This document shows, in pieces, positions 39,695 to 49,775 of a stretch of DNA of 64,000 nucleotides. The stretch is from positions 2,726,001 through 2,790,000 of the forward strand of contig NZ_JACCBG010000001.1 of NCBI RefSeq assembly GCF_013409645.1, given 5' to 3'. Source of the DNA: Nocardioides panaciterrulae (GTDB lineage: Bacteria > Actinomycetota > Actinomycetes > Propionibacteriales > Nocardioidaceae). Every line of letters begins with the position of its first letter. Position 1 is the first letter of the stretch. The notes below the pieces were generated by a model. That model had not been told where the DNA came from, did no database searches, and saw only the letters and a list, made by a program, of their open reading frames with translations. The translations under genes and the position numbers were made by a program.

Positions 39695-41287
39695 ATGACC
39701 GACCTCAAGCAGGCCGAGGTGCGCGCACCCGGCCAGCACCGCCACCTGGGGTGGGCGCTCGTGCTCATCTCCGTGGCCCAGCTGATGGTGGTGCTCGACG
39801 GCACCATCGTGAACATCGCGCTCCCCTACATCCAGAGCGACCTGCAGATCTCCGACGCGAACCTGCGCTGGATCGTCACCGGCTACGCGCTCGCCTTCGG
39901 CAGCCTGCTGCTGCTCGGTGGCCGGCTCGGTGACCTCTACGGCCGACGCAGGATCTTCATGATCGGCCTCGTGGTCTTCGGCGTCGCGTCGCTGCTCGGC
40001 GGCCTGGCCGGCAACGAGGGCCTGCTGCTCGCCGCCCGGGGCCTCCAGGGACTCGGTGCCGCCCTCGCCTCGCCGGCGGCCCTGGCGCTGATCACCACGA
40101 CCTTCCCCGCCGGCCCCGCGCGCAACCGGGCGTTCGCCGTCTACGCCGCGATGTCCGGCGTCGGCGCCGCCGTGGGGCTGCTGCTCGGTGGCTGGCTCAC
40201 CGGCCTCGACAGCGTCTTCGGTCTCGGGGTCGAGGGCTGGCGGCTGACGCTGCTGATCAACACCCCGATCGGCATCGTCACCGCGCTGCTCGCGCCGCGC
40301 TTCCTCGCCGAGTCGGAGTCGCACCCCGGCGAGCTCGACCTGCCCGGCGCCGTCACCGGCACGCTCGGCGTGCTCGGCATCGTCTACGGCATCAGCCGCG
40401 CCGGCACCGACGGGTGGGGCGACACCTGGACCGTCGCCAGCCTCGCGGCCGGCCTGGTGCTCGTGGCCGCGTTCCTCGCGGTGGAGCGCCGGATCGCGCA
40501 CCCGCTGCTCCCGGTCCGCGTGTTCGTCAACCGGACCCGCGCCGCGAGCTTCGTCGCGATGTTCTTCGCGCCCGCCGCGATGTTCGCGATGTTCTTCTAC
40601 CTCAGCCAGTACATCCAGACCGTGATGGGCTACAGCCCGATCCAGGCCGGGGTCGCGTTCCTGCCGTTCTGCGTGGGACTCGTCGCCGCCGCGGGCCTGG
40701 CCTCGAACCTGGCGAACCGGATGGACCCGCGCTACCTCGCCGGCGCCGGCACGCTGCTGGCCGCGGGCGCGCTCTACGGCTTCTCGCGGCTGCCCTACGA
40801 CACCACCTTCCCGGTGACCGACGTCCAGGGCAGCTACCTCGGCAACGTCTTCCCGTTCATCGTGATGATGTCGGTCGGCATGGGGCTGACCTTCGTGCCG
40901 CTGACCCTCACCGCCGTCCACCACCTGCGCTCGGAGGACTCCGGCATCGGCTCCGGGGTCCTGAACACCATGCAGCAGGTCGGCGGCGCGCTGGGTCTCT
41001 CGCTGCTCGGCACCATCGCCACCCAGACCATCAACGACCGGGTCCACCAGCTGTCCGCGGCGGCCCAGCAGGCGATGGCCGGCGGGGGCCAGCAGATGAG
41101 CGAGGCCCAGCAGAAGGCCGCGCAGGCGGTCGCCTCGCACCAGATCTTCACCGAGGGCGCGACCGACGCGTTCCTGCTCGGTGCCGGGCTGATGCTGGTC
41201 GCCTCGCTGGTCACCTGGGTGTTCCTCAACGTCAAGCACCAGGAGCTCGCCACCGACGGCCCCGAGGGCGCGGTGCACGTCGGCTGA
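39695..41287 (+). CDS. DHA2-family (EmrB/QacA-type) MFS drug efflux transporter
   Basis: A 530-residue, 14-helix proton antiporter. Typical motifs are LMVVLDGTIVNIALPYIQSDL in helix 1 (the DHA2 D-T-I-V-N motif), WIVTGYALAFGSLLLLGGRLGDLYGRRRIF with loop motif A, and motif C-like GVGAAVGLLLGGWLTG. A Gln/Ala-rich cytoplasmic stretch (AAQQAMAGGGQQMSEAQQKAAQA) precedes the last helix. It is cotranscribed with the TetR gene and followed by a strong terminator hairpin. Drug specificity is unknown. Confidence 0.93.
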   Translation: MTDLKQAEVRAPGQHRHLGWALVLISVAQLMVVLDGTIVNIALPYIQSDLQISDANLRWIVTGYALAFGSLLLLGGRLGDLYGRRRIFMIGLVVFGVASLLGGLAGNEGLLLAARGLQGLGAALASPAALALITTTFPAGPARNRAFAVYAAMSGVGAAVGLLLGGWLTGLDSVFGLGVEGWRLTLLINTPIGIVTALLAPRFLAESESHPGELDLPGAVTGTLGVLGIVYGISRAGTDGWGDTWTVASLAAGLVLVAAFLAVERRIAHPLLPVRVFVNRTRAASFVAMFFAPAAMFAMFFYLSQYIQTVMGYSPIQAGVAFLPFCVGLVAAAGLASNLANRMDPRYLAGAGTLLAAGALYGFSRLPYDTTFPVTDVQGSYLGNVFPFIVMMSVGMGLTFVPLTLTAVHHLRSEDSGIGSGVLNTMQQVGGALGLSLLGTIATQTINDRVHQLSAAAQQAMAGGGQQMSEAQQKAAQAVASHQIFTEGATDAFLLGAGLMLVASLVTWVFLNVKHQELATDGPEGAVHVG

Positions 41288-41315
41288 CGCTCGGCGCCGC
41301 GGCGCACGACGTACG

Positions 41316-41354
41316 ACGGGGGCCCGGTCACCATGGGGGTGACCGGGCCCCCGT
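41316..41354. terminator. Bidirectional terminator hairpin, 17-bp perfect stem
   Basis: ACGGGGGCCCGGTCACC and its complement enclose a 5-nt loop between the convergent DHA2 pump and PfpI-like genes, starting 29 bp after the pump stop. No T-tract is present, as often in GC-rich actinobacteria. Confidence 0.82.
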
Positions 41355-41368
41355 GCGTGGGGACCGAC

Positions 41369-41905
41369 TCAGCCCAGCGCGGCCTCGATGGCCTTGATGA
41401 AGGCGGGCAGGTCGCCGGGGTTCCGGCTGGTGATCAGGTTGCCGTCGACCACGACCTCCTCGTCCACCCACTCGCCGCCCGCGTTGCGGACGTCGTCGGC
41501 GAGGCTGGCGTAGCTGGTCAACCGCTTGCCCCGGACCAGGCCGGCGGAGACCAGCAGCCACGGCCCGTGGCAGATGACCGCCAGCGGCTTGCCGGCCTCG
41601 GAGACGGCACGCACGGCCTCCCGGGCCTTCTCCTCGGTGCGGATGGTGTCGGCGTTGACGGTGCCGCCGGGGACGATCAGCGCGTCGACGGCCGACGCGT
41701 CGAGGTCGTCGAACGTGCCGTCGACCTCGATCTTCTGCGTCGGCTTCGTGTCCCCCTCGACGGCCTGGATGGGGTCGGTGCCGGTGGAGTAGATCCGCAC
41801 CTCGGCGCCGGCCGCCCGCAGCGCGTCGCGCGGCTGGACCAGCTCGGCCTCCTCGAAGTGGTCGGTCGCGATGATCGCCACCTTCTTGCCGGTCAGGTCG
41901 CTCAT
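41369..41905 (-). CDS. PfpI/DJ-1 family protein (type 1 glutamine amidotransferase domain)
   Basis: A 178-residue DJ-1/PfpI protein like YhbO/YraA general-stress deglycases or PfpI proteases. It has KKVAIIATDHFEEAELVQP with the conserved Glu, DALIVPGGTVNAD, and the nucleophile elbow AVICHGPWLLVSAGLVRGKRLTSY with the catalytic Cys followed by His. ATG 41905 (MSDLTGKKV) fits the family and lies after GAGGAGACTCC. It stands alone. A role in carbonyl-stress repair is inferred from the family. Confidence 0.88.
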   Translation of the reverse strand: MSDLTGKKVAIIATDHFEEAELVQPRDALRAAGAEVRIYSTGTDPIQAVEGDTKPTQKIEVDGTFDDLDASAVDALIVPGGTVNADTIRTEEKAREAVRAVSEAGKPLAVICHGPWLLVSAGLVRGKRLTSYASLADDVRNAGGEWVDEEVVVDGNLITSRNPGDLPAFIKAIEAALG

Positions 41906-41985
41906 GGAGTCTCCTCTCGGTCGGGCTGCTGTCCTGCTCTCCTTACCCGGCACCCGGGGTGCGGATGCGCCCGGCGCGGGCGGCG

Positions 41986-42993
41986 TCAGTCACTCAGGTG
42001 CCCGGCCGCGGCGCGCACGAGGGCGAGCGCCCGCCGGCTCCACGCGGTCGAGGCGCCGGCGAGCCCGCAGGCCGGGCTGAGCAGCAGCGAGTCGCCGGTC
42101 GTGGCCGGGTCCAGCCCGAGCATCTCCAGCCAGCGCAGCACCCGTTCGGTCACGGCCGCGTCGGTGGGCGGGTCGGCCGGGTCGGTGGCCGGCAGGACGC
42201 CGAGCACCACGGACTCCCCCGACTCGAGCGCCTCGGCGAGCTCGTCGTGGTCGGCCGCGCTCATCAGGTCCAGGTCGACCGAGAGCCCCCGGGCGCCCGC
42301 GCCCCGCAGCAGCCGCAGCGGCGTGCCGGCGGCGCAGGTGTGCACCCAGGGCTCGGCTCCCGCGCCGTCGACCGCCTCCAGGACCCACGCCAGCGTGGCC
42401 GAGGCCTCCGGCAGGTCCACGCTGCGATGCCGGTGGAACCCGGACGCGGTGGGCACCGAGCCGGCCAGCACGGCGCTCAGCGCCGGCTCGTCGACCTGCA
42501 CCACGAGCCGCCGTACGCCGGGGACCCGGCGCCGCACGTCGCGCACGTGCTCGCGCAGGCCCTCCGCCAGGGCCTGGGCGAGCTCCCGGCGGGCACCCCG
42601 GTCGCTGAGCACCTTGTCGCCGCGGGGCTTCTCCACGGTGGTGGCCAGCGTCCAGGGACCGGTGACCTGGATCTTCAGCGCGCCCTCGTAGCCCTGGGTC
42701 TGCTCCTCGAGGCCGTCGAGGTCCTGGGCCAGCAGGCTGCGCGCGCGCCGGTGGTCGGCCCCGGAGCCGTCGTTGCCGGTGAGCCGCCAGCCGGCCGGCT
42801 GCAGGTCGGCGCCGAGCTCGCTGACCACGGCCAGCGCTCGCCCGGTCATGCCGGCGGGGGCGCCGCGTCCGGGGACCTCGGGGAGGTACGGCAGCCCGCT
42901 CGCGCCCAGCTCACCGAGCACGGCGCGCACCGCCTCGGCGTAGGCGTGCTGGGTGTCGCCGGGCATCGACCCGACGCCGGTCGCGCCGGTCAT
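41986..42993 (-). CDS. MetE-like protein (UROD/MetE-like barrel), substrate unknown
   Basis: A 335-residue protein similar to the C-terminal catalytic barrel of cobalamin-independent methionine synthase, without the N-terminal half. GVGSMPGD starts the barrel, [12 protein letters not shown] is the conserved VDEPAL strand, and HTCAAG and SPACGLAG hold the His and Cys residues expected as zinc ligands. Such short MetE-like proteins are found in archaea and actinobacteria, where the methyl donor is not folate polyglutamate or is unknown. The ATG overlaps the mnmA stop (ATGA), so it is cotranslated with the tRNA thiolase. Confidence 0.8.
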   Translation of the reverse strand: MTGATGVGSMPGDTQHAYAEAVRAVLGELGASGLPYLPEVPGRGAPAGMTGRALAVVSELGADLQPAGWRLTGNDGSGADHRRARSLLAQDLDGLEEQTQGYEGALKIQVTGPWTLATTVEKPRGDKVLSDRGARRELAQALAEGLREHVRDVRRRVPGVRRLVVQVDEPALSAVLAGSVPTASGFHRHRSVDLPEASATLAWVLEAVDGAGAEPWVHTCAAGTPLRLLRGAGARGLSVDLDLMSAADHDELAEALESGESVVLGVLPATDPADPPTDAAVTERVLRWLEMLGLDPATTGDSLLLSPACGLAGASTAWSRRALALVRAAAGHLSD

Positions 42994-44111
42994 GCCGGGG
43001 GGCCCACCCGTTCGGTGGCGGCGATGGTGGCCGAGCCGACGACGCGGGTGCCGTCGTAGACCACCGCGGCCTGCCCCGGGGCGAGGCCGTACGCCGGGTC
43101 GAGCAGCTCGACCTCCACCCGGTCGACCGGGTCACCGCTGGTCGAGACCACGGCCCGGTGCTCGGTGCCGTGGGCCCGCAGCTGCACGGTCACGGCTGGC
43201 CCGTCGAGCCGGCCGGGCACGGTGCCGCACCAGCGCGGCCGGATGCCCTCGAGGCGCCGGACCGCGAGCCGCTCGCGGGCGCCCACGGTGACGGTGCCCG
43301 AGACGGGCTCGATGTCGAGCACGAACCGCGGCCGGCCGTCCGGCGCGGGCCGGCCCAGGCGCAGGCCACGGCGCTGGCCGATGGTCAGCCCCAGCGTCCC
43401 GTCGTGGTGGCCGACCACCTCACCGGTGGCCTCGTCGACGACGTCGCCCGGTGGGTTCGCGACCCGGTCGCCGAGCTTCTCGCGCAGCCAGCCGGCGTGG
43501 TCCCCGTCGGCGACGAAGCAGATGTCGTGGCTGTCGGGCTTGTCGGCGACCAGCAGGCCGCGCTCGGCGGCCTCGCGGCGCACGTCCTCCTTGCGCGAGC
43601 CCCCCAGCGGGAACAGCGAGTGGGCGAGCTGCTGCTGGTCGAGCACGCCGAGGACGTAGGACTGGTCCTTGCCGGGGTCGACCGCCCGGTGCATCTCGAC
43701 CAGCCCGTCCGGCCCGGTCCGCAGCTGGGCGTAGTGGCCGGTGACGACCGCGTCGAAGCCGAGGGCCAGCGCCCGGTCGAGCACCGCGGCGAACTTGATC
43801 TTCTCGTTGCACCGCAGGCAGGGGTTGGGGGTCCGGCCCGCGGCGTACTCGTCGACGAAGTCCTCGACGACGTCCTCGTGGAAGCGGTCGCTGAGGTCCC
43901 AGACGTAGAACGGGATGCCGATCACGTCGGCGGCGCGCCGGGCGTCGTTGCTGTCCTCGATCGTGCAGCAGCCCCGCGCCCCCGACCGGTAGGACTGCGG
44001 GTTGCGCGAGAGCGCCAGGTGGATGCCGGTGACGTCGTGGCCCGCCTCGGCGGCGCGGGCGGCCGCCACGGCGGAGTCCACGCCGCCGGACATGGCTGCA
44101 ATGACCCTCAT
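42990..44111 (-). CDS. mnmA: tRNA-specific 2-thiouridylase
   Basis: A 373-residue enzyme that makes 2-thiouridine at the wobble base of Lys, Glu and Gln tRNAs. The ATP PP-loop is [11 protein letters not shown] at residues 7-17. The catalytic Cys pair are in [14 protein letters not shown] and [17 protein letters not shown], and TGHYAQL and GQRRGLRLG are family motifs. It lies 10 bp after the cysteine desulfurase stop, so the sulfur donor and acceptor enzymes share an operon. Confidence 0.96.
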   Translation of the reverse strand: MRVIAAMSGGVDSAVAAARAAEAGHDVTGIHLALSRNPQSYRSGARGCCTIEDSNDARRAADVIGIPFYVWDLSDRFHEDVVEDFVDEYAAGRTPNPCLRCNEKIKFAAVLDRALALGFDAVVTGHYAQLRTGPDGLVEMHRAVDPGKDQSYVLGVLDQQQLAHSLFPLGGSRKEDVRREAAERGLLVADKPDSHDICFVADGDHAGWLREKLGDRVANPPGDVVDEATGEVVGHHDGTLGLTIGQRRGLRLGRPAPDGRPRFVLDIEPVSGTVTVGARERLAVRRLEGIRPRWCGTVPGRLDGPAVTVQLRAHGTEHRAVVSTSGDPVDRVEVELLDPAYGLAPGQAAVVYDGTRVVGSATIAATERVGPPA

Positions 44112-44121
44112 CGAGGCCCCG

Positions 44122-45351
44122 TCAGCGTCTCGCCGCGCGGGCTCGCTCGACGACCGGCGTGATCGCCTCGACCAGGGCGTCCACGTCGGCCTGCGTGGAG
44201 GTGTGGCCCAGCGTGAAGCGCAGCGAGTGGCGGGCGGACTCCTCGTCGCAGCCCATCGCCAGCAGCACGTGGGAGGGCTGCGGGACGCCGGCCGAGCAGG
44301 CCGAGCCGGTGGAGCACTCGATGCCGCGAGCGTCCAGCAGCATCAGCAGCGAGTCGCCCTCGCAACCCGGGAACCCGAGGTGGGCGTTGCCCGGCAGCCG
44401 GTGCACCGCTCCCCCGTCCAGCGGGGCGCCGTCCGGCGCGGGCCCGTCCAGCGCGGCCCCGTGCAGGTGGGCGTCCGGCACCGCCTCCAGAACCCGGTGC
44501 ACCAGGTCGTCGCGGAGCGCGCCGACCCGGGCGGCGTGGTGGGGCTGGTTCTTGACCGCCAGCTCGACGGCGGCCGCGAACCCGGCGATCGCCGGGGGGT
44601 CGATGGTGCCGCTGCGGATGTCACGCTCCTGGCCCCCGCCGTGCACGAGCGCGGTGACCGCGACCTCGCGCCGGACGATCAGCGCGCCCACGCCGTAGGG
44701 CCCACCGACCTTGTGCCCGGTCAGGGTCAGCGCGTCGACGCCGGACGCGGCGAAGTCGACCGGCACCGACCCGACGGCCTGCACCGCGTCGGTGTGCACC
44801 GGGATGCCGTGCTCCGACGCGATCGCCACGACCTCGTCCAGCGGCTGCAGCGTGCCCACCTCGTTGTTGGCCCACATCACCGAGACCAGCGCGACCGAGC
44901 CGGGGTCGCGCTCGACGCAGGCGCGCAGGGCGCCGACGTCGAGCCGACCCCGGGCGTCGACGGGCAACAGCTCCACCTCGGCGCCCTCGCGCTCGGCCAG
45001 CCAGTGCAGGGGGTCCAGGACGGCGTGGTGCTCCACCGCCGTGGTCAACAGGCGGGTGCGGCCCGGGTCGGCCGCCCGGCGGGCCCAATAGATGCCCTTG
45101 AGCGCGAGGTTGTCCGCCTCGGTGCCGCCGGAGGTGAACACGATCTCCCCGGGCCGGCACCCCATCACCCGGGCGATCGTCTCCCGGGACTCCTCCACGA
45201 TCCGGCGGGCCTTGCGCCCGGAGGCGTGCAGCGAGCTCGGGTTGCCGACCTCGAGCAGGTGCCGGGTCATCACCTCGACCGCCTCGGGACGCATCGGCGT
45301 GGTGGCGGCGTGGTCGAGGTAGACCGTCGGGGTGGACGTCGCGATTGACAT
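44122..45351 (-). CDS. Cysteine desulfurase (NifS/IscS type)
   Basis: A 409-residue PLP enzyme that takes sulfur from cysteine. The protein begins [20 protein letters not shown]. The PLP lysine is about residue 214 in [13 protein letters not shown], and the catalytic Cys about 352 in [19 protein letters not shown], the pattern of class I desulfurases. ATG 45351 begins the canonical N-terminus. It is upstream of mnmA with 10 bp between, so it is probably the sulfur supplier for tRNA thiolation. Confidence 0.94.
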   Translation of the reverse strand: MSIATSTPTVYLDHAATTPMRPEAVEVMTRHLLEVGNPSSLHASGRKARRIVEESRETIARVMGCRPGEIVFTSGGTEADNLALKGIYWARRAADPGRTRLLTTAVEHHAVLDPLHWLAEREGAEVELLPVDARGRLDVGALRACVERDPGSVALVSVMWANNEVGTLQPLDEVVAIASEHGIPVHTDAVQAVGSVPVDFAASGVDALTLTGHKVGGPYGVGALIVRREVAVTALVHGGGQERDIRSGTIDPPAIAGFAAAVELAVKNQPHHAARVGALRDDLVHRVLEAVPDAHLHGAALDGPAPDGAPLDGGAVHRLPGNAHLGFPGCEGDSLLMLLDARGIECSTGSACSAGVPQPSHVLLAMGCDEESARHSLRFTLGHTSTQADVDALVEAITPVVERARAARR

Positions 45352-45397
45352 GGCAGCGACCAGAGTACGGCGCGACCGGTCGCCGCGCCCAACCGGT

Positions 45398-45817
45398 TCA
45401 GCCGCTGCACTGCTCCACGCCACTGACCAGCCAGCCGCCGTCGAAGTGCTCCACGTAGACCGCGCGGACGATCTCGCCGTCGTCCTTGACGACCAGCCAG
45501 CTGGGCTCGCCGTGCGGCGTGCGGCGCGCCGGGACGACGTGGGTGCCGGCGTCGACGTACCTCGCCATCGCGGCCCGCCGGCTGGGCGCGCCGTGGCTGT
45601 CCGCGGCGTAGTCGATGACCGACCGCGAGTGCGTGGCGCAGCCCTGCGCCGGCCAGTGCGGAACCGGCGCGGGCGACGGGGACGGGGCCTGCGACCGTCC
45701 GGGAGACCGCCCGGCCTCCCCCGCGTCCGTGGTCGTCGTGGCACTCCCGCAGGCGCTGAGCACCACCGCGAGCGCGGCGAGCCCGGCCAGTCGCACTCTT
45801 CTCGGCTGCCTTCCCAT
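45398..45817 (-). CDS. Hypothetical lipoprotein (139 aa)
   Basis: No family recognised. The N-terminus [23 protein letters not shown] is a clear lipoprotein signal, with Cys at 23. A Pro/Ser linker follows, then a small domain of about 85 residues with two further cysteines (QGCATHS and VEQCSG) that could form a disulfide, and alternating strand-like segments ([26 protein letters not shown]). It looks like a secreted small beta domain. It lies between the cysteine desulfurase gene and a 77-residue gene. Confidence 0.7.
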   Translation of the reverse strand: MGRQPRRVRLAGLAALAVVLSACGSATTTTDAGEAGRSPGRSQAPSPSPAPVPHWPAQGCATHSRSVIDYAADSHGAPSRRAAMARYVDAGTHVVPARRTPHGEPSWLVVKDDGEIVRAVYVEHFDGGWLVSGVEQCSG

Positions 45818-45885
45818 GCTTCCCCTCCCGGCTCGGACCGTCCGGTGCCTGATGATCGGACGAGCCGGAGCACCGGCCGGTTCCC

Positions 45886-46119
45886 TCAGCCCGGGCGCTC
45901 CGGCCGCGCGTGGCCGGGGTGCAGGCGGCGTACGGCGGCGCGCAGCCACTCCTGCTCGGCCCGGCCGAGCCGCGGCCAGGTGACCTCGAGGTCGGCCCGG
46001 TCCTTGGGCCGGTTCTTGGGCCGGTCCTTGGGCCGGTCGAAGGCCTCCCACGGACCGTAAGGCCGCTGGAACTCCCGCTCCTCGGCGTCCTCCTCGGGCG
46101 TGGGCTGCCAGCTGGTCAC
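45886..46119 (-). CDS. Hypothetical protein (77 aa) with RPKD repeats
   Basis: Unrecognised. The 77-residue frame begins with GTG 46119 (VTSWQPTPEEDAEEREFQRPYGPW). It contains an in-frame repeat of a 12-bp unit encoding RPKDRPKNRPKDR, then a helical TWPRLGRAEQEWLRAAVRRLHP. It sits 35 bp downstream of the proB stop in the same direction and may be in its operon. Conservation would be needed to be sure it is expressed. Confidence 0.55.
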   Translation of the reverse strand: MTSWQPTPEEDAEEREFQRPYGPWEAFDRPKDRPKNRPKDRADLEVTWPRLGRAEQEWLRAAVRRLHPGHARPERPG

Positions 46120-46154
46120 CGCGTGACGCTACCGCGGCCTCACTCCGCCACCCG

Positions 46155-47270
46155 TCACAGCAGCACCAGGTCGTCGCGGTGGACCACTTCGCGTTCGTAG
46201 CCCGCGCCCAGCTCGCGCTTGAGCTCGTGGGAGCTGCGGCCCAGCAGCTGCGGGACCTCCGCGGCGTCGAAGTTGACCAGTCCGCGCGCGACGGGCATCC
46301 CGCCGGGGTCGCACAGGTCGACCGGGTCCCCGGCGACGAAGGAGCCCTCGCTGCCGGTCACGCCGGCGGCCAGCAGCGAGGCCCGGCGCTCGACGACCGC
46401 GCGCACCGCGCCCTGGTCGAGGTGCAGGCTGCCCCGGGGCTCGGTCGCGTGCGCCAGCCACAGCAGTCGGGTGGGCCGGCGCCGTCCGTGGGCGTGGAAG
46501 AGGGTGCCGACGGACGCACCCGCGACGGCCTCCCCCGCGTTGGCGGCCGAGGTGAGCACGACGGGGATGCCGGCACCGGTGGCGATCCGGGCCGCCTCGA
46601 CCTTGGTCTGCATGCCGCCGGTGCCGAGGCCGCCGGCGCCGGTGCTCCCGATGCGCAGCTGCTGCAGCTGCTCGGGGTGGACCACGTCGGAGACCAGCGA
46701 GCTGTCCGGGTGGGCCGGGTCGGCGTCGTACAGGCCGTCGACGTCGGAGAGCAGCACCAGCAGGTCGGCGTGCACGAGGTGCGCCACGAGCGCGGCGAGC
46801 CGGTCGTTGTCGCCGAAGCGGATCTCGGAGGTCGCCACGGTGTCGTTCTCGTTGACGATCGGGAGCACGCCGAGCTCCAGCAGCTTGGCGAAGGTCTGGT
46901 AGGCGTTGCGGTAGTGCGCGCGGCGGGTGACGTCGTCGACGGTGAGCAGCACCTGCCCCGCGATCACGCCGTAGCGGGCGAGCTCCTCGGTGTAGCGGTG
47001 CACCAGCAACCCCTGGCCGACCGAGGCCGCGGCCTGCTGCGCCGCCAGGCCGCGTGGCCGGCGCGCCAACCCGAGCGGAGCCAGGCCGGCGGCGATCGCG
47101 CCGGAGGACACCAGCACCACCTCCCGGCCCCGGGCGCGTAGCCCGGCCAGGACGTCGACCAGCCGGCTGACCCGCTCCGGGTCGATGCCGCCCGCGGCGG
47201 TGGTCAGCGACGAGGAGCCGACCTTGACCACGACCCGTCGGGCGTCGGTGACCTCCCGCCGCGAGCTCAC
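46155..47270 (-). CDS. proB: Glutamate 5-kinase
   Basis: A 371-residue enzyme that phosphorylates glutamate in the first step of proline synthesis. The amino-acid-kinase domain shows [27 protein letters not shown] and [42 protein letters not shown] is the conserved nucleotide region. A C-terminal PUA domain (about 280-365: [25 protein letters not shown]) is present. The GTG start overlaps the obgE stop. It completes rplU-rpmA-obgE-proB, a common actinobacterial order. Confidence 0.96.
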   Translation of the reverse strand: MSSRREVTDARRVVVKVGSSSLTTAAGGIDPERVSRLVDVLAGLRARGREVVLVSSGAIAAGLAPLGLARRPRGLAAQQAAASVGQGLLVHRYTEELARYGVIAGQVLLTVDDVTRRAHYRNAYQTFAKLLELGVLPIVNENDTVATSEIRFGDNDRLAALVAHLVHADLLVLLSDVDGLYDADPAHPDSSLVSDVVHPEQLQQLRIGSTGAGGLGTGGMQTKVEAARIATGAGIPVVLTSAANAGEAVAGASVGTLFHAHGRRRPTRLLWLAHATEPRGSLHLDQGAVRAVVERRASLLAAGVTGSEGSFVAGDPVDLCDPGGMPVARGLVNFDAAEVPQLLGRSSHELKRELGAGYEREVVHRDDLVLL

Positions 47271-48820
47271 TCCGCCGTCCCCGGGTCTTCCTCGAGCCAG
47301 TCCGGGTCCTCCCTGGTACCGATCTCGTACGACGTGGGTCCGTGCCCGGACCCGCCTCGCGCGGGCCCATCGAGCCGGCGGGCCACGTCGGCGCGGGTCT
47401 CGCCCTCCTCGCGGTCCTCCATCGCCTCGTCGATCGCGCGGCGGCGGCGGGCCGCAGGCCGGGAGTGGTCGAAGCGCTGGTCCTCGCCGCGGCGGCCCAG
47501 CATCTCCGCGACCGCGTCGATGCCCGGCTTGAAGTCGAACACCACCGCGTTGTCGGGGTGGCCGATGAGGACCGCGTCGCCCTCCTCGGCGCCCAGCTCG
47601 AGCAGCCGGCTCTCCACCCCGAGGCGGTTGAGCCGGTCGGCGAGGAAGCCGACGGCCTCGTCGTTGCTGAAGTCGGTCTGGCGGACCCAGCGCTCGGGCT
47701 TCTCGCCCCGCACCCGCCAGCCCTCGCCGGTCGCCTTGACGGTGAAGTCGTCGGCGCCGTCCGCGGAGGCGGGTCGCAGCACGATCCGCTTGGCCTCCGC
47801 GACCGGCTTGTCGGCTCGGGCCTGCGCGACGATCTCGGCCATCGCGAAGGTCAGCTCGCGCAGCCCCTCCCCGGACGCGGCCGAGACCGGGAACACCCGC
47901 AGCCCGCGCTCCCGCAGTTCGTCGATGACGAACTCGCCGATGTCCCGCCCGTCGGGGACGTCGACCTTGTTCAGCGCCACCAGGCGGGGCCGGTCCTCCA
48001 GCCCGCCGTACCTGCTGAGCTCGTTCTCGATGATGTCGAGGTCCTCGACCGGGTTGCGGCCCGGCTCGATGGTCGCGGTGTCGATGACGTGCACGATCGC
48101 GGCGCAGCGCTCGATGTGCCGCAGGAAGTCGTGGCCCAGGCCCCGCCCGTCGCTGGCGCCCTCGATCAGGCCGGGGACGTCGGCGACGGTGAAGGTGAGG
48201 TCGCCGGCGGTGACCACCCCGAGGTTGGGGACCAGGGTGGTGAACGGGTAGTCCGCGATCTTCGGGCGGGCCCGCGAGATCGCGGCGATCAGGCTGGACT
48301 TCCCGGCGCTCGGGAAGCCGACCAGGCCGATGTCGGCGACAACCTTGAGCTCGAGCACGATCTCCAGCTCGTCCCCCGGTTCGCCGAGCAGCGCGAACCC
48401 CGGGGCCTTGCGCTTGGACGAGGCCAGGGCGGCGTTGCCGAGTCCGCCGCGCCCGCCCTGGGCGATGACCAGCTCGGTGCCGATCCCGACCATGTCGGCG
48501 AGCACGGTCCCCTCGGCGTCGCTGACCACCGTGCCCTCCGGGATCGGCAGCACCAGGTCGGCGCCGTGGGAACCGTTGCGGTGGCTGCCGGCGCCGTGCC
48601 CGCCGTGCTCGGCACGCCGCTTCGGGCTGTGGTGGTAGTCGAGCAGCGTGGTCACGTTGGGCTCGACCCGCAGGATCACCGAACCGCCGGGGCCGCCGTT
48701 CCCGCCGTCGGGGCCGCCGAGCGGCTTGAACTTCTCGCGGTGCACCGACGCGACGCCGTTGCCGCCGCGGCCGGCGCTGACGTGCAGCGTCACCCGGTCG
48801 ACGAAGGTCGGGACAGCCAT
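47267..48820 (-). CDS. obgE: GTPase ObgE/CgtA
   Basis: A ribosome-associated GTPase of 517 residues. The glycine-rich Obg fold ([31 protein letters not shown]) is at the N-terminus. The G domain has G1 [11 protein letters not shown]3 DVPGLIEGA and NKVD as G4. An OCT domain follows, then a charged C-terminal extension (about 435-517) that is typical of actinobacterial Obg. ATG 48820 fits the family start. It is cotranscribed with rplU and rpmA upstream, though a hairpin (48901-48935) separates it from rpmA. Confidence 0.96.
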   Translation of the reverse strand: MAVPTFVDRVTLHVSAGRGGNGVASVHREKFKPLGGPDGGNGGPGGSVILRVEPNVTTLLDYHHSPKRRAEHGGHGAGSHRNGSHGADLVLPIPEGTVVSDAEGTVLADMVGIGTELVIAQGGRGGLGNAALASSKRKAPGFALLGEPGDELEIVLELKVVADIGLVGFPSAGKSSLIAAISRARPKIADYPFTTLVPNLGVVTAGDLTFTVADVPGLIEGASDGRGLGHDFLRHIERCAAIVHVIDTATIEPGRNPVEDLDIIENELSRYGGLEDRPRLVALNKVDVPDGRDIGEFVIDELRERGLRVFPVSAASGEGLRELTFAMAEIVAQARADKPVAEAKRIVLRPASADGADDFTVKATGEGWRVRGEKPERWVRQTDFSNDEAVGFLADRLNRLGVESRLLELGAEEGDAVLIGHPDNAVVFDFKPGIDAVAEMLGRRGEDQRFDHSRPAARRRRAIDEAMEDREEGETRADVARRLDGPARGGSGHGPTSYEIGTREDPDWLEEDPGTAE

Positions 48821-48900
48821 GGGGGGGTTCCTATCAGCCGGAGGGTTCGATCGGATCGGGCCCGGGTGCGGCCCGGGTGAGGCGGTTCGGGACGAAATGT

Positions 48901-48935
48901 CGAAGGGCGTCCCCGGTGACCAGGGACGCCCTTCG
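48901..48935 (-). terminator. Hairpin between rpmA and obgE
   Basis: CGAAGGGCGTCCC and its complement (13 bp perfect) with a 9-nt loop lie 26 bp after the rpmA stop and about 80 bp before obgE. ACATTTCG follows on the minus strand. It probably cuts transcription between the highly expressed ribosomal genes and obgE-proB. Confidence 0.8.
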
Positions 48936-48960
48936 ATGAAGTTCAGGTGGTGAGCGTCAG

Positions 48961-49215
48961 TCACTCACCCGGGACGATGTTGACGACCCGGCGACCGCGC
49001 CGGGTGCCGAACTCGACCGCACCCGCGACCAGCGCGAACAGCGTGTCGTCACCGCCGCGGCCGACGCCGCTGCCCGGGTGGAAGTGGGTGCCACGCTGGC
49101 GCACGATGATCTCGCCCGCGTTGACCGCCTGGCCACCGTAGCGCTTGACGCCGAGCCGCTGCGAGTTGGAGTCGCGACCGTTCTTGGTGGACGCCGCGCC
49201 CTTCTTGTGTGCCAT
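48961..49215 (-). CDS. rpmA: 50S ribosomal protein L27
   Basis: An 84-residue ribosomal protein whose N-terminal tail reaches the peptidyl-transferase centre. The sequence [19 protein letters not shown] is diagnostic, with [29 protein letters not shown] following. ATG 49215 has AAGGACTC upstream. It lies 45 bp after the rplU stop. There is no N-terminal cleavable extension of the Firmicutes type. Confidence 0.98.
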   Translation of the reverse strand: MAHKKGAASTKNGRDSNSQRLGVKRYGGQAVNAGEIIVRQRGTHFHPGSGVGRGGDDTLFALVAGAVEFGTRRGRRVVNIVPGE

Positions 49216-49260
49216 TTCGAGTCCTTAGGTGTCTGCTGGGCCTGGTGCGAGCCCGGAGGC

Positions 49261-49563
49261 TCAGAGGGAGATGTCGGTGACCTTGACCTGGGTGTACTTC
49301 TGACGGTGACCCTGGCGCTTCTTGTAGCCGGTCTTGTTCTTGTACTTCTGGATGACGATCTTCGGGCCCTTGGTGGCGCCGAGCACCTCGACGGTCACGG
49401 CGGCCTTGTCGAGGCCGGTCGCGGTGACCTGCTCGCCGTCGACGACCATGACCACAGGCAGCGTCACCGTCTCGCCGACGGTCGTCGCGACCTTGTCGAT
49501 CTCGATGACGTCGCCCACGGCAACCTTCTGCTGCTTGGCGCCAGCGCGCACGATCGCGTACAC
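49261..49563 (-). CDS. rplU: 50S ribosomal protein L21
   Basis: A 100-residue ribosomal protein. [25 protein letters not shown] and the C-terminal [28 protein letters not shown] are characteristic. The GTG start at 49563 has GGAG 8 nt upstream. It is first in rplU-rpmA-obgE-proB. The 212 bp between it and the RNase E/G stop hold a GC-rich inverted repeat near 49680-49700 (GGGCGCGCC...GGCGCACC) but no sure L21 leader. Confidence 0.98.
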   Translation of the reverse strand: MYAIVRAGAKQQKVAVGDVIEIDKVATTVGETVTLPVVMVVDGEQVTATGLDKAAVTVEVLGATKGPKIVIQKYKNKTGYKKRQGHRQKYTQVKVTDISL

Positions 49564-49775
49564 CGCGGTCTCCTTCGTCGAAACTTCTTGGCTTGCGTCT
49601 GTTGGTCTGGGGCGGGTCGCACACACCGAGGCTCAGGAGTTCGGGCCGGCAACGTGACTACGGAGAACCGCCGCACAGAGAGGGCGCGCCGTGGCGCACC
49701 GAAGGTCAATACTACGGATCGCGCCCGGTCACCGCAAAACGGTGCCCCGTTGGGGATGACCGGGCGCGTCCTTGC

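Noticed and set aside
49564..49775. Ribosomal protein L21 leader RNA
   Set aside because: A GC-rich inverted repeat exists upstream of rplU, but I could not match the conserved features of a known L21 leader.
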